A stretch of DNA of 64,000 nucleotides from contig CM077115.1 in assembly GCA_039619475.1 (NCBI GenBank), positions 41,044,944-41,108,943 on the forward strand. The letters run 5' to 3'. Both the position numbers and the translations under genes were made by a program. The notes under the pieces are model-generated. The model was not told where the DNA came from, did no database searches, and saw nothing but the letters and a program-made list of their open reading frames with translations. Positions 1-11,929 of the stretch are shown one piece after another (within the stretch, counting starts at the first letter, position 1; each line of letters opens with the position of its first letter). The DNA is from Icerya purchasi (taxonomy: Eukaryota; Arthropoda; Insecta; Hemiptera; Monophlebidae).

Positions 1-576
1 ACGAAATATGCATATATCCTAGTTCTAAAATAAATTCTGCGCACTAAATACCTAGAAGAACTTTTTTATTTTTACTAAATGTACATATATTTATCGCGGA
101 AATTAACTAAATTTTTAATTTAGCACCCATTTCGGATACAAACAACAGATATGTGTAACAGTCGAAAGAAAGAATTTTAACAATAGGGAGGAAAAAAACT
201 GAAGAAGGCGAATAGGGGTCCTAAATTGCAGATGCCGATTAGCGATTACAATACGAAAGAGCTAGAATAGTGAACGCGCTCTGATATATTTATGTTATAG
301 CTTTCATTTTTATTCCATAAAGAGGGGGGGGGGCGTTCAAATTATGAACAAATCAAAAGGTATCAACAACCGCAGTTTACACATCGACGACACGCTAAAG
401 GGACGACGAAAGTTTCCCCCCGCTCCCGTCAAAAGACAAAGACGGGCGTGCTTCGGAAATCACACTCTCGTAAAACGACATTTTACGTGACTAAGTCAAA
501 TCAATCGAAGATGTTTCGAAATGACAAAACGGAAGAACAATATTCTAACGTGGCCGCGTAAATATCAAAGGCAACC
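1..576 (-). other. Probable intron 1 of a minus-strand gene
   Basis: This stretch lies downstream (on the minus strand) of the splice donor at 577-582. Its left part (1-330) is AT-rich, with a G run near 322-331. The part from about 380 to 576 is GC-richer, but I could not recognise a second exon. No repeat was recognised. Confidence 0.35.
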
Positions 577-582
577 ACTTAC

Positions 583-712
583 CCTCTCCGTTAATCAAGG
601 ACGAACCGTTAGCAACCGCTTTCGCGGGGGCTTCCGTTGCCCCATTCGCCGGCGAAACGTGAATTTCGGTTGAATGTGCCGGAGGAATAGAAGTCACCGC
701 TAATTCGCTCAT
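583..712 (-). CDS. First coding exon of an unidentified gene
   Basis: On the minus strand an ATG at 712-710 in a good insect start context (CCAAAATG) opens 43 codons beginning MSELAVTSIPP and ending near SSLINGE. The exon ends one base into the next codon (phase 1) at a consensus donor, AGG|GTAAGT, whose GT begins at 582. An in-frame stop at 766-764 lies 18 codons upstream, so this ATG is the first possible start. The peptide is rich in Ala, Ser, Pro and Thr, has no signal peptide or membrane segment, and looks like a disordered N-terminus. The next exon would lie at lower coordinates, outside the window or unrecognised. I do not recognise the protein family. A plus-strand ORF at 714-956 overlaps only the upstream flank and is judged chance. 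Calling this coding rests on start context, upstream stop, open frame and donor together. Confidence 0.5.
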
Positions 713-1080
713 TTTGGTGCGGCCTTTTCGAAGAATTACCGCGATTCCGAGAAAAATTAAAATTTATCCCCGTGAAAAGGCTTTCTCGATGATCGACAAA
801 GGCTTTTCTAAAGAAAACACCGACTCGACATCGGATGCGAGTAACGCGGAACGCGATGATAGGCTAGAACACGAACAAATCGCGCAAATAGCACTTCGAT
901 ACCGGAACACGCTGCGACACTACGGACAGAGAACTATTAGTTTCCCAGGCCGTTAGAGAAGCCAGCGTAACTCGAAGCTGTAGCACTGCGTTAGGTTATC
1001 CCCGTGAGACAAATCGAACGCCGCAGTGTGACCACATGTCGCAGCTACTCACGCGATCCCGCCGTTCCCGAAAAATTATC
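713..1080 (-). promoter_or_regulatory. GC-rich 5' flank / 5' UTR of the 583-712 exon
   Basis: About 370 bases directly upstream of the minus-strand ATG are much richer in G+C and CpG than the surrounding AT-rich DNA. The composition drops sharply to T-rich DNA at about 1080. This fits a TATA-less promoter plus 5' UTR. No TATA box or initiator could be assigned with confidence. Confidence 0.35.
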
Positions 1081-2260
1081 GTGTTTAATTGTTTTTGTCT
1101 TGTTTGGAATCTCTTTTTTTTTTTATCTCTCTCGTTTTTTGTTTTTTTGTTTATACCTTCTGTTTTATTATTATTAAGTGGAAAACACTAAATGTAATAT
1201 TTTAGAGCGACTTTCAAATGTTTCGAAATTTTTCCACTTTTCTACTTTGAGAAAATGAAAACTGATACTAGCAGAGAGGTGAATAAGAATATAAGGGTTG
1301 ATTTGCACGCAATGAAAAATGTGCTAATGCGTGCTAGTTTGAAATTAAATGGTTTTATCTTCTTCATTATATATATATACGATGGACTCGACTTTGTTGT
1401 TGGACCAATCATGATTTAGGCACGAAACTCAAAATACGGGGTAGCGTTTCGAATATACATGTGTATTTACAATACACGCGGTGTAAACGCCTTTAGATTC
1501 TATTTTAATTGCACGATATATTTTTTTTTTTTTTTTTTCAGAATCCTTGATTAAGTTTCAATAAAATTCTTAGTAATATTTAAAAAAAATGGTTTTCGGG
1601 ACATTATCCAAAAAAAAAAAAAAAAGCTGGATTTTAAAATATTTCCGTACGCAAATGTATAAAATTATATTTCGACAGTGACAGCGACAGAGATTTGTTT
1701 GAAGGGGTGTTTTTATATTTTAAAATTTACTTTACCGCTTTTCATTTCTATGAAAATTAATTCCGCTATAATATTATCCATTCTTTCTTTTAACGTTTTG
1801 TATTGTTCTGTATGATTCAGCATTTAACGAAAAATAAATAAAAAAAATTTTTTTTTATGAACATCTTTTGAATCTGTAAACCACGTCAAAGTTATCATCC
1901 GGCTATATACGCATGTGGTTCGATATTTTTTCTCCCCTGACGTTGAATATTCGTATCGTTAGAAGAAAAAAGAAGAAAAACTATTTATTTAGTACACGTT
2001 CGATATACCAAATACAATAATACAGAAATTCAATAGGAATAATATTATCCGTACCGAAAGAGAAAATGTTTCTCGTGTCAGTTAATGATTTATTTTAATG
2101 TTAACTTGAAAAGATTTAATTTGCAAGAAAAATTACAAAATAAAATAAAATAAAAAACCTGCACATGCATGAACAACCGATCTTACAATAAAATGATTAA
2201 TCAGTCATTTTTAATGTGTGACAATATAACCCCCTGTACGCTGAAACTAAAACGCAGTAA
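1081..2260. other. AT-rich intergenic DNA
   Basis: There are several T and A runs (for example 1112-1122 and 1610-1625) and a short TA repeat near 1370. I see no gene or recognisable repeat here. Confidence 0.6.
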
Positions 2261-2345
2261 TAACTTATAATAACTGTATTTATTGTTTATACACATTGTT
2301 AATAATATAATTATGACAAAAAATAAATTTCAACACTTTTTTAAC

Positions 2346-2383
<38 letters not shown>

Positions 2384-2430
2384 GTTAAAAAAGTGTTGAA
2401 ATTTATTTTTTGTCATAACTTATAATAACT
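2261..2430. repeat. 108-bp perfect palindrome inside a 15-bp direct repeat
   Basis: Bases 2311-2418 form a perfect inverted repeat centred between 2364 and 2365. Each 54-base arm starts TTATGACAAAAAATAAATTT and ends in an alternating TA core of roughly 33 bases at 2349-2381. The same 15-mer, TAACTTATAATAACT, occurs at 2261-2275 and 2416-2430, so the palindrome sits in a unit bounded by direct copies. The transcript or single strand would fold into one long hairpin. Confidence 0.9.
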
Positions 2431-2589
2431 TAAAAGTACTCTGATCCATATGACGCTTATTTTCTTATTATGTCGCCAAGACGAAAGAGTTACAAAATAC
2501 TTCATTTAAGTGTATTAGTAGAATGTGTTTTATCCTTCTAGTTTGTATTTTTTGTATCTATACTTAAGTGTGTTTTTGGCAATCATAGT

Positions 2590-5275
2590 CAAGTCCGGTT
2601 GTCATCTCTCACCCGTACTCATAGGGGTGACTTCAATATCAGATTTGCAGCCGTGAAGGATAAGGTGAATAATTGTTAAGCATCTTATTTATTTCATGAA
2701 CTTATAATCACCGACGATTTTTGGTTATCACAAATAATAAACAAGTACACTTTCAGTAATTACAATGGAAATAGCATCATTGATTATCTGATCGTTCGTA
2801 ACTCAACACCTGCTGGTGGTAATCTTTTCATTATGCCACTTTGACCTGACTTTCCACAAAGCTATTTACTCCACCCTAGCCTTCCAGGTCCCTAAACATA
2901 GCGATAATATAATCGGTAGACTTAATTTTAAATCGTTTCATGCTAATCTCAACAATACATTGGTCAACTGAAATCTGATATTGCTGGTTATACCAATGAA
3001 GCGCAGTTGGAATTTAAGTCGAACGTTTAAACAATTACGTTACAAAAATTTTACTTAAGTCTCAGAAGAAGGTAACGTGCTCCAGGCGTGGACTGGTGTA
3101 ATCCTGAAATTTAACATATCAAAGATAAAATGAATTAAATTCGTAGAAAAAAAATCAAAATGTAATAATTTTAGTAAGAAATTAAAAAAAATTCCTCAAT
3201 ATCAGGTATAAAAACCTAATCATAAAATCAAAACTAAACAACAGGCATCAACTAATTCAGAATAGTTCTATGCATAAGGACGTCCTTATAAGTTTATATT
3301 TAACAAAAATAAATCCGCTCAAATTCCTGAATTGACATTTAACAATTACCCCATTGCATTCCTTAATCACTTTTTTCCTCAGTATCAATGATGAATTTCC
3401 TTCCACCTGTGACATGCTTGGATCAGTCTCACCAAAGGTTACTGACAGCGATGTCTCCACTATTATTAATAATCTTTGTAATAAGAAAGCTGCCTCGAAT
3501 GATAAAATTAGCAATGTAGCAGTTAAATATCTTCAATCACACTTTCCCGGTACGATTTGCAGTATAATTAATAAATGCTTTTCACTACAAGTTTTCCCAG
3601 GATGTTGGAAGGTTTCTAATGTTAAGCTCCTTCCAAAAAACCTGGCAAAGACTCGTATTCTCTTTTAGGATAGCGACCGATTTCACTACTAAACTTCATA
3701 GGGAAGGTATATGAAAAGGTTATCATCAATGAACTCTAGATTAAAGAAGCTGATGGTAGAAGTATTTTTCACCGGAACCAGTTTGGCTTTCGGAGGAGAC
3801 TTTCTACTGCCCTCTTTAAGTTGATTTCGGAAATTAAGATATTAAGGGAGCATTTGACAGTTGCAGATGGTCTGCTATTATTGACACATTAAAAAAATAC
3901 AAAATCAATCCGTACATCATCAATACTATCATCAGTTACTTTAGAAATAGATATACTACTACTCTGTGCATGGGGGACTCTGTAAACTGCAGGAAACTGG
4001 AGTGTGGTGTCTCACAGGGTTCTGTTCTTGCACCCACACTCTGGAATACATTATATTCCCATGCGCATCATACGATGGATGAGTTCAGCTCATTAATTAA
4101 TCTACGTTATGAACTAATCTCTTATGCCGACGATACTTGTGTATTCGATTTCCTGTTCATAAGCATTATGATTTGATAATTATTGAGGTGTTTTTTACAA
4201 CTACCTAAGAAACGTCATTAATGGTCTTGGTCTCTATTTTTCTGTTCCAAAATGTCAATTTATTTCGTTTGGCGAGCAGGGAATAGTAGATAAGATTAAA
4301 AGGCTTGCTCTCATAACGAATGAATCGATTTCCCATACAAAACAATCAAAATACTTAATTGATGACAAACTTACATTTATTCTCCGTGTCAAATATATAC
4401 AGAAAAAATGTGATGATATTTATTATAAACTCAAAAGGCTCTAACCGAATATTTACGGTCTGAAGTATAGGGGGAGAGCCATCTTATATAGAGGTCTCCT
4501 GGAGTCAACAAACATCAGCGTAAATTTCTATTTAATATTGCCTTCTTATACAGAACATGTCCCACTTCGGTTGCCGATGTAATTTTTAATATTTTACCAT
4601 TGGACCTTTTTATCGTTGGCAGTTCTATAATATGTGAATCTAGACGACTCCAAAGAGATGTCTCTAAATTATTAAACATTAAATTCTTATCAGTTGATTT
4701 CAGTAGTCTAGGATTACACCCTAGCTTAAAAATTCCAAATATTCATCTCTGCTTTCAGCTTGGTAAGCCAGACGGGATACGGCCCTGACTGGTGGGAAAA
4801 CGTATTTGTTTTTTCCACTGATTAGTGAACGGTTTAAATTAAAGAAATTAAATATCACTTTTCATAATTCACAGGTGCTCTCTGACCACGGAAAATAATT
4901 TGGGTTCTATTTATTTAGGTTCCAACTTGCCGAGGGGGCAGAGTGTTGTTCCCTGTATAATACAGGTGAAGTCGATGACATTGATCATCTCGTGTTTCAT
5001 TGTTCCGCTTTCACCGATTTACGTTTAAAACATGATATAAAACCCAATCAGTCTCTTATTATTACTAAAGCTAATTCACATAATATTTTGCTGTATACAG
5101 GAAGTTCAAGTGTTGCATGTAATCTTAAAATTTTCACTCCATTCACTCTGAATTCAAACGTTAACCCTAATCAAGGAGTGTGTTCATTGCTTCCCATGTA
5201 TTTCCTGGTTAGATTAGATTATCGGCAGGCTGTATATTATTGTGTATATATTTGTATATGCATTTATTTATAGAT
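2590..5275 (+). mobile_element. Decayed LINE: endonuclease, RT and C-terminal zinc motif
   Basis: This is a non-LTR retrotransposon remnant read through several frameshifts and stops. Endonuclease pieces are at 2625-2830 (GDFNIRFAAV, then NGNSIIDYLIVRNS). The RT N-terminal part is at 3354-3660 (KAASNDKISNVAVKYL). The RT core is at 3970-4150, with GVSQGSVLAPTLWNTLY and the catalytic ISYADDTCVF box. The C-terminal part has a CCSLYN...DIDHLVFHC motif at about 4943-5002, which is typical of jockey/I/R1-group LINEs. The order EN-RT-Cys/His knuckle is complete but no frame is intact, so the copy is dead. A T-rich tract at 5297-5312 follows. The clade assignment is from motif style only. Confidence 0.8.
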
Positions 5276-5579
5276 TAACTCTACTTCTGCGTAAATTTTT
5301 TTTTTTTTTTCTTTTTAAAGTATCATTGAATTGTTCTTTATTTTTGTTTACACATATACATATATTTAGCATACTCACTATTACACATACACACTTGATG
5401 ACTGAGTAGATTGTGTTTTTCATCCCCTCTTTCACCCCTTAACTTAAGTATACTTGGCAAGGAACTATTACCATACCTCTTTATATAGGTACATCATAAA
5501 ATATACTTACCCTATCCACTTGTTGGAATTGGGGAGAATTAAAAAAAATAAAATAAACCATAGTCACCTATATTATTAA

Positions 5580-7370
5580 CTAATGTGTTAACTCGTCCGC
5601 TCTGTATGCGTCAAAATAGTTCCGCGTGTTCTTTGTAATTATTTCCCGAATGTATGGCATTTTTAGTTAATCATGCATGGAGTCGATGCCGGTGCATCGC
5701 GGTTTATTTAAGATTATTCTTAGACAGTGATTTTGAATTCTTTGAAGTTCCTGAAAAATATAATTTAATTGGTAGGCGACAAAATTATTACTGCATATGA
5801 TAGTTTTGGCAAAATGACTTGTTTATAAGTAATAGACTTGTTTTGAGATGTTAAATGCGATTTCCTATTAAAGTAGAGGTATAAACATAAAGTTTTTGTT
5901 GAGCTTTTATCATTTTATTCCTAACAAGTTTCGTGAATGTTAATCTTTTATCAAGCGTTAGACCCCTAGGCGTTTTCACCTATCCAATTTCTATACGACT
6001 ATTTTGGATGTCTCTTTCTGTATATGCGGTCGTCTTCTAATGAATAAAATAGCTTCTGTTTTATTATCACTTATTATAATTTGTCATTTTTTAAAGTATT
6101 TTATTATCGTCTTTGTTGTTGTTTAAAGGAACATGTCTGTTTGTTAGTCTGTTCTGTAAGATGTGGTAGGACTTTACACCGTGGCGGTCGCGGACTAATG
6201 ACGCGATCCGTTATGTAAATTTTTATTTACCAGGGAAATCCGCCCAAAGAAACAAAATGTAAAATAATCTATTTATCAACGTATTTTTAATGACTTCATA
6301 AAAAAGGAGTTTTTCTATTTTTGGCGGTCCGACAATAATCCGTTCTCCTTTTTTTTTTTTTTTTTTGAAGTTTTTGTTTTAGTTCGACTGTGAACAATTC
6401 TTCTTCGGCTTATTTTTACAATTTATTGCGAAATTACATAATTCTTAACGTGAGAGGAAAACATACACTTATTGTGTAATATTAGACAAACAACACAAAC
6501 TTTAAAACACAATATATGTAATTAAAAAAATTTTTATAAACCATCGAAACTAGTTTCGGAAATGAATCGCCATATTCATGATATTATAGGAACATAAGAA
6601 TGAAAACGATTACTATAGGCTAGTATCGCAGAGGTTTCAGGCCATTTAATTTTTTGGCTATGTCGCTTAAGTGTAATATAAATAAATATGGTCCTTAAAT
6701 GCCCCCTTACGGTATACCAACAATTATGGACTGCATGGGTAACTCATAATCATTTAATTTAACATTAAATTTTCTATTTAGTAAATATGATTTTAATGTA
6801 CATATTAGTCCCGCAAGATACTCTTGAGTTCGATTAGTTTAAATATTACATCTTCGGTCCGTCTAGTGTCAAACGGTTTTTCGATATCAATTAATAAAAC
6901 TCCTGTAAGGTTTGTTTCGATCGAAAACCGTCAGTAATTTTGTCACAGATTTGAATTAATTGAATGGTTGTACTTAGTTTGCGTCGGAAGCTAAATTGAT
7001 TATCAGGTATGATACTATTTTCATCACTGTACTTCCTTAATATAATCATTATGATTTTCCCGAATAGAGTTTACTTAAATTACTTAATAAGCTAATGGGA
7101 CGAATGTTACGGGCCAAAGAAGCATCTTTACCAGGCTTAGGCATAGGTACTATTTGCCAGATTTTCCGATTTAGTGAGAAATAACTTAATCTACAACTCA
7201 GATTGAAAATGCACGCAGTAGCCATTATCGTTATAGTTGATAAGATTTTTAACTATTTTGATGCTAACTTTATCAGGTCCTATAGAATTTTTATTGTTTA
7301 AATTTTTTATGGACGTCAGCTGCAGATAACTGTGGTGTAGTTTACGCCTAAAATAGACATATGGTGAATA
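5580..7370 (-). mobile_element. Decayed jockey-type LINE reverse transcriptase
   Basis: Read on the minus strand from 7370 down, this is an RT domain: KNLNNKNSIGPDKVSIKIVKN at 7300-7240, then SLAKLFGK-like and NQFSFRRKLSTTIQLIQICDK at about 7070-6930. A motif A-like LLIDIEKPFD follows near 6890. A decayed SIIVGIP.GGI.GPYLF box (expected GVPQGGILGPYLF) lies near 6730-6680, and KTEAILFIRRRP near 6050-6010. Many stops and frameshifts make it non-functional. Its 5' end stops at the CA microsatellite at 7370. Its 3' end faces that of the 2590-5275 LINE, tail to tail. Confidence 0.75.
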
Positions 7371-7394
7371 CACACACACACACACACACACACA
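7370..7394. repeat. (CA)n microsatellite
   Basis: Uninterrupted CA repeat of about 12 units, abutting the 5' end of the minus-strand LINE. It lies some 28 bases before the dispersed CCCATTAG-type repeat at 7420. Confidence 0.95.
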
Positions 7395-7419
7395 GGTATA
7401 TATTAATCACAACTTAATT

Positions 7420-7515
7420 CTTAGGCCGGCCCCTATTAGATTTTGTAACGAAAAATGTCATTATTTTATGTAACGAAAAAATGTCCTAATTTGATGTAAT
7501 GAAAGTTAAATGTTA
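7420..7515 (+). repeat. CCCATTAG/TGTAACGAAAA dispersed repeat, copy 1
   Basis: Starts TTAGGCCGGCCCCTATTAG and continues with repeated TTTTATGTAACGAAAAAATG-type units. Related sequences recur at 15898-15965 and 56811-57150. Each copy lies just 3' of a dinucleotide-type repeat, which suggests a dispersed element with an internal microsatellite. Confidence 0.6.
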
Positions 7516-8271
7516 GAATAGGATTTTTGTGATTATGTTATTATATTCATATGGACCGATTTAGAAACACGTTGTAAATTTTGATCATTTTATACAAAGT
7601 ATAGAAAAGAAAAAGACAGAAATGTTAGCAAGAGGGTTCAAGGGGCACAGTTCCTTGCGAGGCCAAAATAGCCGAGTTATACATATATATATATATATTT
7701 TATACATTTTTCATAAATCAAATTACTTAAACCACCCTTGTTTTATAAATTATTGTATTTCTGTTATTGTATTGAATAATACCTTATAAAAACAAAATGA
7801 TTTTTTTTTTCCAATGGAAGAAATTAATGATATAATCGTTTTTATATTTGTTTCTTGATTTTTCAGGCAAAGGATAAAGTGATCTCTTTTGCATTACTTC
7901 GAACTACCGCTGACAATCTAGATGCAGGTGATTTCTTCGTTCTATATGTAGCTATAGAAAAAGTGGGAAGGGTCTAGCGCGTTTCTGGGTTCTCGCCTTT
8001 CCAAATTAAAAAAAAAAAACTACTAAATCGGTTTAAAGATTTTTTTGTTTTGTTTTGTTTGTTTTTTTTTTTTGGCCACCCTCGACCTTGACCCAACTTG
8101 AATGTACTATGCTAGAGAATTAGATTCCGGGGCAATAAGAGATGAAAACAACAACGGATTGAAGTAAGGAAATGACTGCTGGGGATGGAAAGGAAAGAAT
8201 AAAGGAAGCACACGAAGCCGGAAGGCCAAGAGTCAAGATCATCGAATATAAAAGAGAACTTGAGAAAAATG

Positions 8272-8275
<4 letters not shown>
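7516..8275. other. AT-rich DNA with short TA and T tracts
   Basis: A TA repeat lies at 7681-7699 and T runs at about 7801 and 8060. The purine-rich part at 8150-8270 resembles the minus-strand texture of the LINE-F copies, but I could not align it. No gene recognised. Confidence 0.4.

Positions 8276-8329
<54 letters not shown>
8276..8329. repeat. (TA)n microsatellite, ~54 bases
   Basis: Pure TA repeat. ORFs of poly Tyr-Ile running through it on both strands are artefacts of the repeat. Confidence 0.95.
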
Positions 8330-8332
<3 letters not shown>

Positions 8333-9472
8333 GCACTCTTTATGTGCACAATTATATGCATGTACGTGTAGTAATTTAAAATCTTCCTGTTTAGTATGAA
8401 ATCGGTCAATTTCGATATTAAAAATTGATTAAACATCTTTATTGCCAAAAGAGAGTTTGTAAATAATTGTATTCTTGCATGTATGTAACATTTGATAACG
8501 TCTATTATTTTTAAAACTCAAAAATTGTAAATTTAGACGTAATTATTTCACAACGTCTAAGATCGATACCAACTAAATCAAGAATAAAAAATCAAATTGT
8601 TACAAACTTGGATTAAATTTTAACAAAGAACAATTAATAAACCTGAAAGTATTCCACTTTTAATAACATAAACACATCAATTAACTTTCATTCGGAAACA
8701 GTTACATTTAGTTACACATATTAAGGGTAGGTAAAAACGCCGCACTATGTAACTTTGTATTATTTTTAAATCAATTGAATTTAAATAATAGCTTATTCTA
8801 TTATCGACTATACATGGAATCTAATTTTAACTTTAACGTTAAGAATGCAATTACGTATTATAACGCATTTAAATTTGATATGATACATTATTGTAATATT
8901 AAATGTAACGAAACATCACACGACTTCAATTAATTTCACCTCTATAGGTTTAATTAACACTCAAGATAATTTTCCTTTAACTTCCATCATTAAATTATAA
9001 TCTGTAATTAAAAATAATTCAAAAATCTAAGTACTCTGTTTCTAATTCAGTAACTATTAATGTTTTTGTTTATATCGCCGGTTGCATATTATAAACTTTA
9101 GTGAATAATTGCGACGGAAGTGTTAGATTTATACAAATCGATATCATATTGCGATAATATTTAAATTTTTATTTATTTATTATTAACAATTTTAATATTT
9201 TACCTGCATTAATTTAATTTAGCGTTATTTACCATAATTATAATTGTTTGATTATAATTAACGGCAACATACTTGTCATTTTCTTATTTTTGTTTTTATT
9301 TATTTTAAATTCAACCTTAACTTATTCCGTCAATATTATACTAGGTTACTTCATTTTATTTTATTCTTACAGAGAATTATCTCCGTTATAATTATTTATT
9401 CATATTTTTACTACTTGCTCTTATGCATTCATATTAGGTACCTATTATTGTTACAATTATTGTTATTTTACT

Positions 9473-9517
9473 TTATTATTATTACTATTATTATTATTAT
9501 TATTGTTATTCTTATTC
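9473..9517. repeat. (ATT)n microsatellite, imperfect
   Basis: Mostly TTA/ATT triplets with a few substitutions. Confidence 0.85.
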
Positions 9518-9899
9518 AAGCTTGCTACCATTAGTATGGGGAATATGTGAGTGTAATTTTAGATTATAGTTTAATTTTTCATTATATAATTTAGATACAC
9601 ACTTTACTATCTAAGAATATTTGTAAACATGGGCTATGAGTATGTGTTGGAGATTTTGGTTTCGTTTCCATGTGTTGTTATTCTTCATAATTGTTGAATT
9701 TAACATGTAACAGAAGCCCATGTACGGTTAATTTAATTTAAAACAGATATTTAATTTTACTTCATTTAATTTCACGTACGCGCGATGGTTCATTGTCGAG
9801 GAACACAAATATACTAAATTATAAACATGGACTATAAAATTATATTATATTAATTTACAGTAATTAGCACATAATAGTAGCCACATACATTACTCATTA

Positions 9900-10007
9900 A
9901 TATTTTCGCGTCTCGCGCTAATTGAGCGCATCTGCGGTTTTATATAATCAAGATTTTCTATATGTATTCCATTGTATATATCCAAAAAAAATTGATTGAT
10001 TGATTTA
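9900..10007 (+). mobile_element. Possible LINE 3' end with (ATTG)n tail
   Basis: A CpG-bearing segment is followed by AAAAAAAATTGATTGATTGA. Tandem ATTG/TTGA tails are usual at 3' ends of CR1/L2-like insect LINEs. No coding motif is visible upstream, so this is suggestive only. Confidence 0.3.
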
Positions 10008-11929
10008 CCTACTTCTGGTAGTGACTGTTAATCATCTACTATTCAATATAATAAATTACACGTAAACACATGAGGAAGGCCATTTTCGTTTGGATAGATA
10101 GTTGAAAATTATTTCGGAAATCTACCGAAACGGGTAAAACTGGTCTAGAAAAAATTTTCAAGTTACGAGACCTTACATGTGTTATATAATGATTAATAAG
10201 TAATCATCAAATGAAGAACGATGATGAATAATATAACCGAGAATTTGAATTACTTTTGAATGCATTTTACGAATATGAATTGAAAAACGTGATTTAGAAT
10301 CTATTTCTTAAACCTCTAACACGTGGCTTACTTTATTTAACGTTTCATTAATTATTATGCGGTTATATAGCACTGAAGAAAATGAATGAATTAGATGCAA
10401 TTTCTGAACATCAACATTTTACTTCTCTTACTTCAATTCGACAAATGTATCAAGTCTTGTAACTGCATACATCATCTTGGCTGCTTACGTTTTTATGTAG
10501 TTCGAAGTCATCAATAGAAATTGAAACTTTTGAATTTTTCGCAATATTTGAGACGCTCCGTTTAAAAGTAAAAGAGAAGTACAAAATAGCTGTACGCTAT
10601 AATTGTCTTCAGCTGTTGTGGAACAAACGTAGAATACTTCATAAAATACTAACTAGATAGCGTCACTAGTACAAAACAAAACGTGTATTCTGATGAACTT
10701 AACGTTTTCGAGAAGAGGGTTAAGCGATCAGATATATTGTTTATATTATGTATAGAGTAGATGTGTTCCAAACTCGCAAATCAATGTATTAAGTTTCGTA
10801 AATAGCCATAAAAGATGCAGTAATAATGTATAAGCATAATGTAAAAGTTACTTTAGTACAAATTGCATTATTTTTTTTTTCCATTTTTTCTGTTGAAGTA
10901 TTCTCATGTTACACGAAATAAAACCAAGTTTATAATTCACGAATCAAAAATATTATTAAAATTCTCATTCGTGTAAATAACGATCAGCAAGTGTGGTGTG
11001 TTCTAAGCGGTATAATAAAAATTGCTGCATAACTCGTAAATAAATGTATGTATATTTTAGTCCATTTCCAGTTTGGTATTTATAAATAGGTTTATTCACT
11101 TACTTCTGAATAAGTCCTAAATATTAGTGATGCCTAAAATTAGCCTAGTTCGCCTTCTTTTTAAGAGTTGCTCGTTTAGTAGAATTTTTTCCAGAATATA
11201 AGTGACCAATCGTTTTTCGTAACTCTAAAAACTTTTAATCATCAAAACTCGGGTGGCCACCATCGAATGAAATATTCAAATAGAATTGAGGAAAATAATT
11301 AATTATTACGCGATGTTGTCCAGGTCGAGAGAAAAATTTTTTAAAAATGAAATGGGGCAATACTTTATTGAAAGAAAGAGATAGAACATAACGTTACTAA
11401 TCTGGATTAGAAATGCCGAGGAAAATTCATATTTGAAGTGGAAACATTGCTGGGAGCAATTTTGTTTTTAAGAAACAAAATAAGATAATCAGTACCATCG
11501 TGATCAAAAATAGTTCGTTTTTAAGATTTTTAACTTTTTGGGGTATGTGTTTGGTTTGTTGATGGTAGTACATCGGAACAGGTCAGCGTTATCTTATCGA
11601 ATGGTTAATTCGTCCGTTTAATTTCGGTTTATAAATAATTTTCTTTAATTTAATATTTATTACACATCTGTATACACTCATACTGACTAAGTATAAATTT
11701 AATTCTTTCGTAATTTAGCTTTCTTTTCTTTCCGATGGACGATTGGGAAACGTTGTGTTTTGTTTGGTAGTACAATAGGCTGACGACGTCGCGGATAATG
11801 ATAATTACCAAGACATAGAGATGGACAGTGATAACACTGAAGTGCAGACGTTATAAATTCTTTCTCGTTTCGTGATTCAGATATAAATAATCGGCCAACT
11901 TCTAGTAACAATGAAATTTCGTACAATAA

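Larger units (their letters stand above)
8330..11929. other. Long AT-rich stretch without recognisable genes
   Basis: Apart from the ATT microsatellite at 9473-9517 and a possible LINE tail at 9900-10007, I see no ORF or motif that supports a gene. A minus-strand ORF at 11699-11932 (with CYHCPSLC) directly follows the RT fragment at 11932 but does not resemble an RT tail; it may be chance or another repeat. Confidence 0.5.

Noticed and set aside
714..956. Plus-strand ORF of 80 codons
   Set aside because: It overlaps the GC-rich 5' flank of the minus-strand exon at 583-712, which has better start and splice evidence; no family was recognised.
8172..8448. ORFs on both strands with poly Tyr-Ile; likewise at 15661-15917 and 55419-55607
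   Set aside because: They are translations of TA microsatellites.
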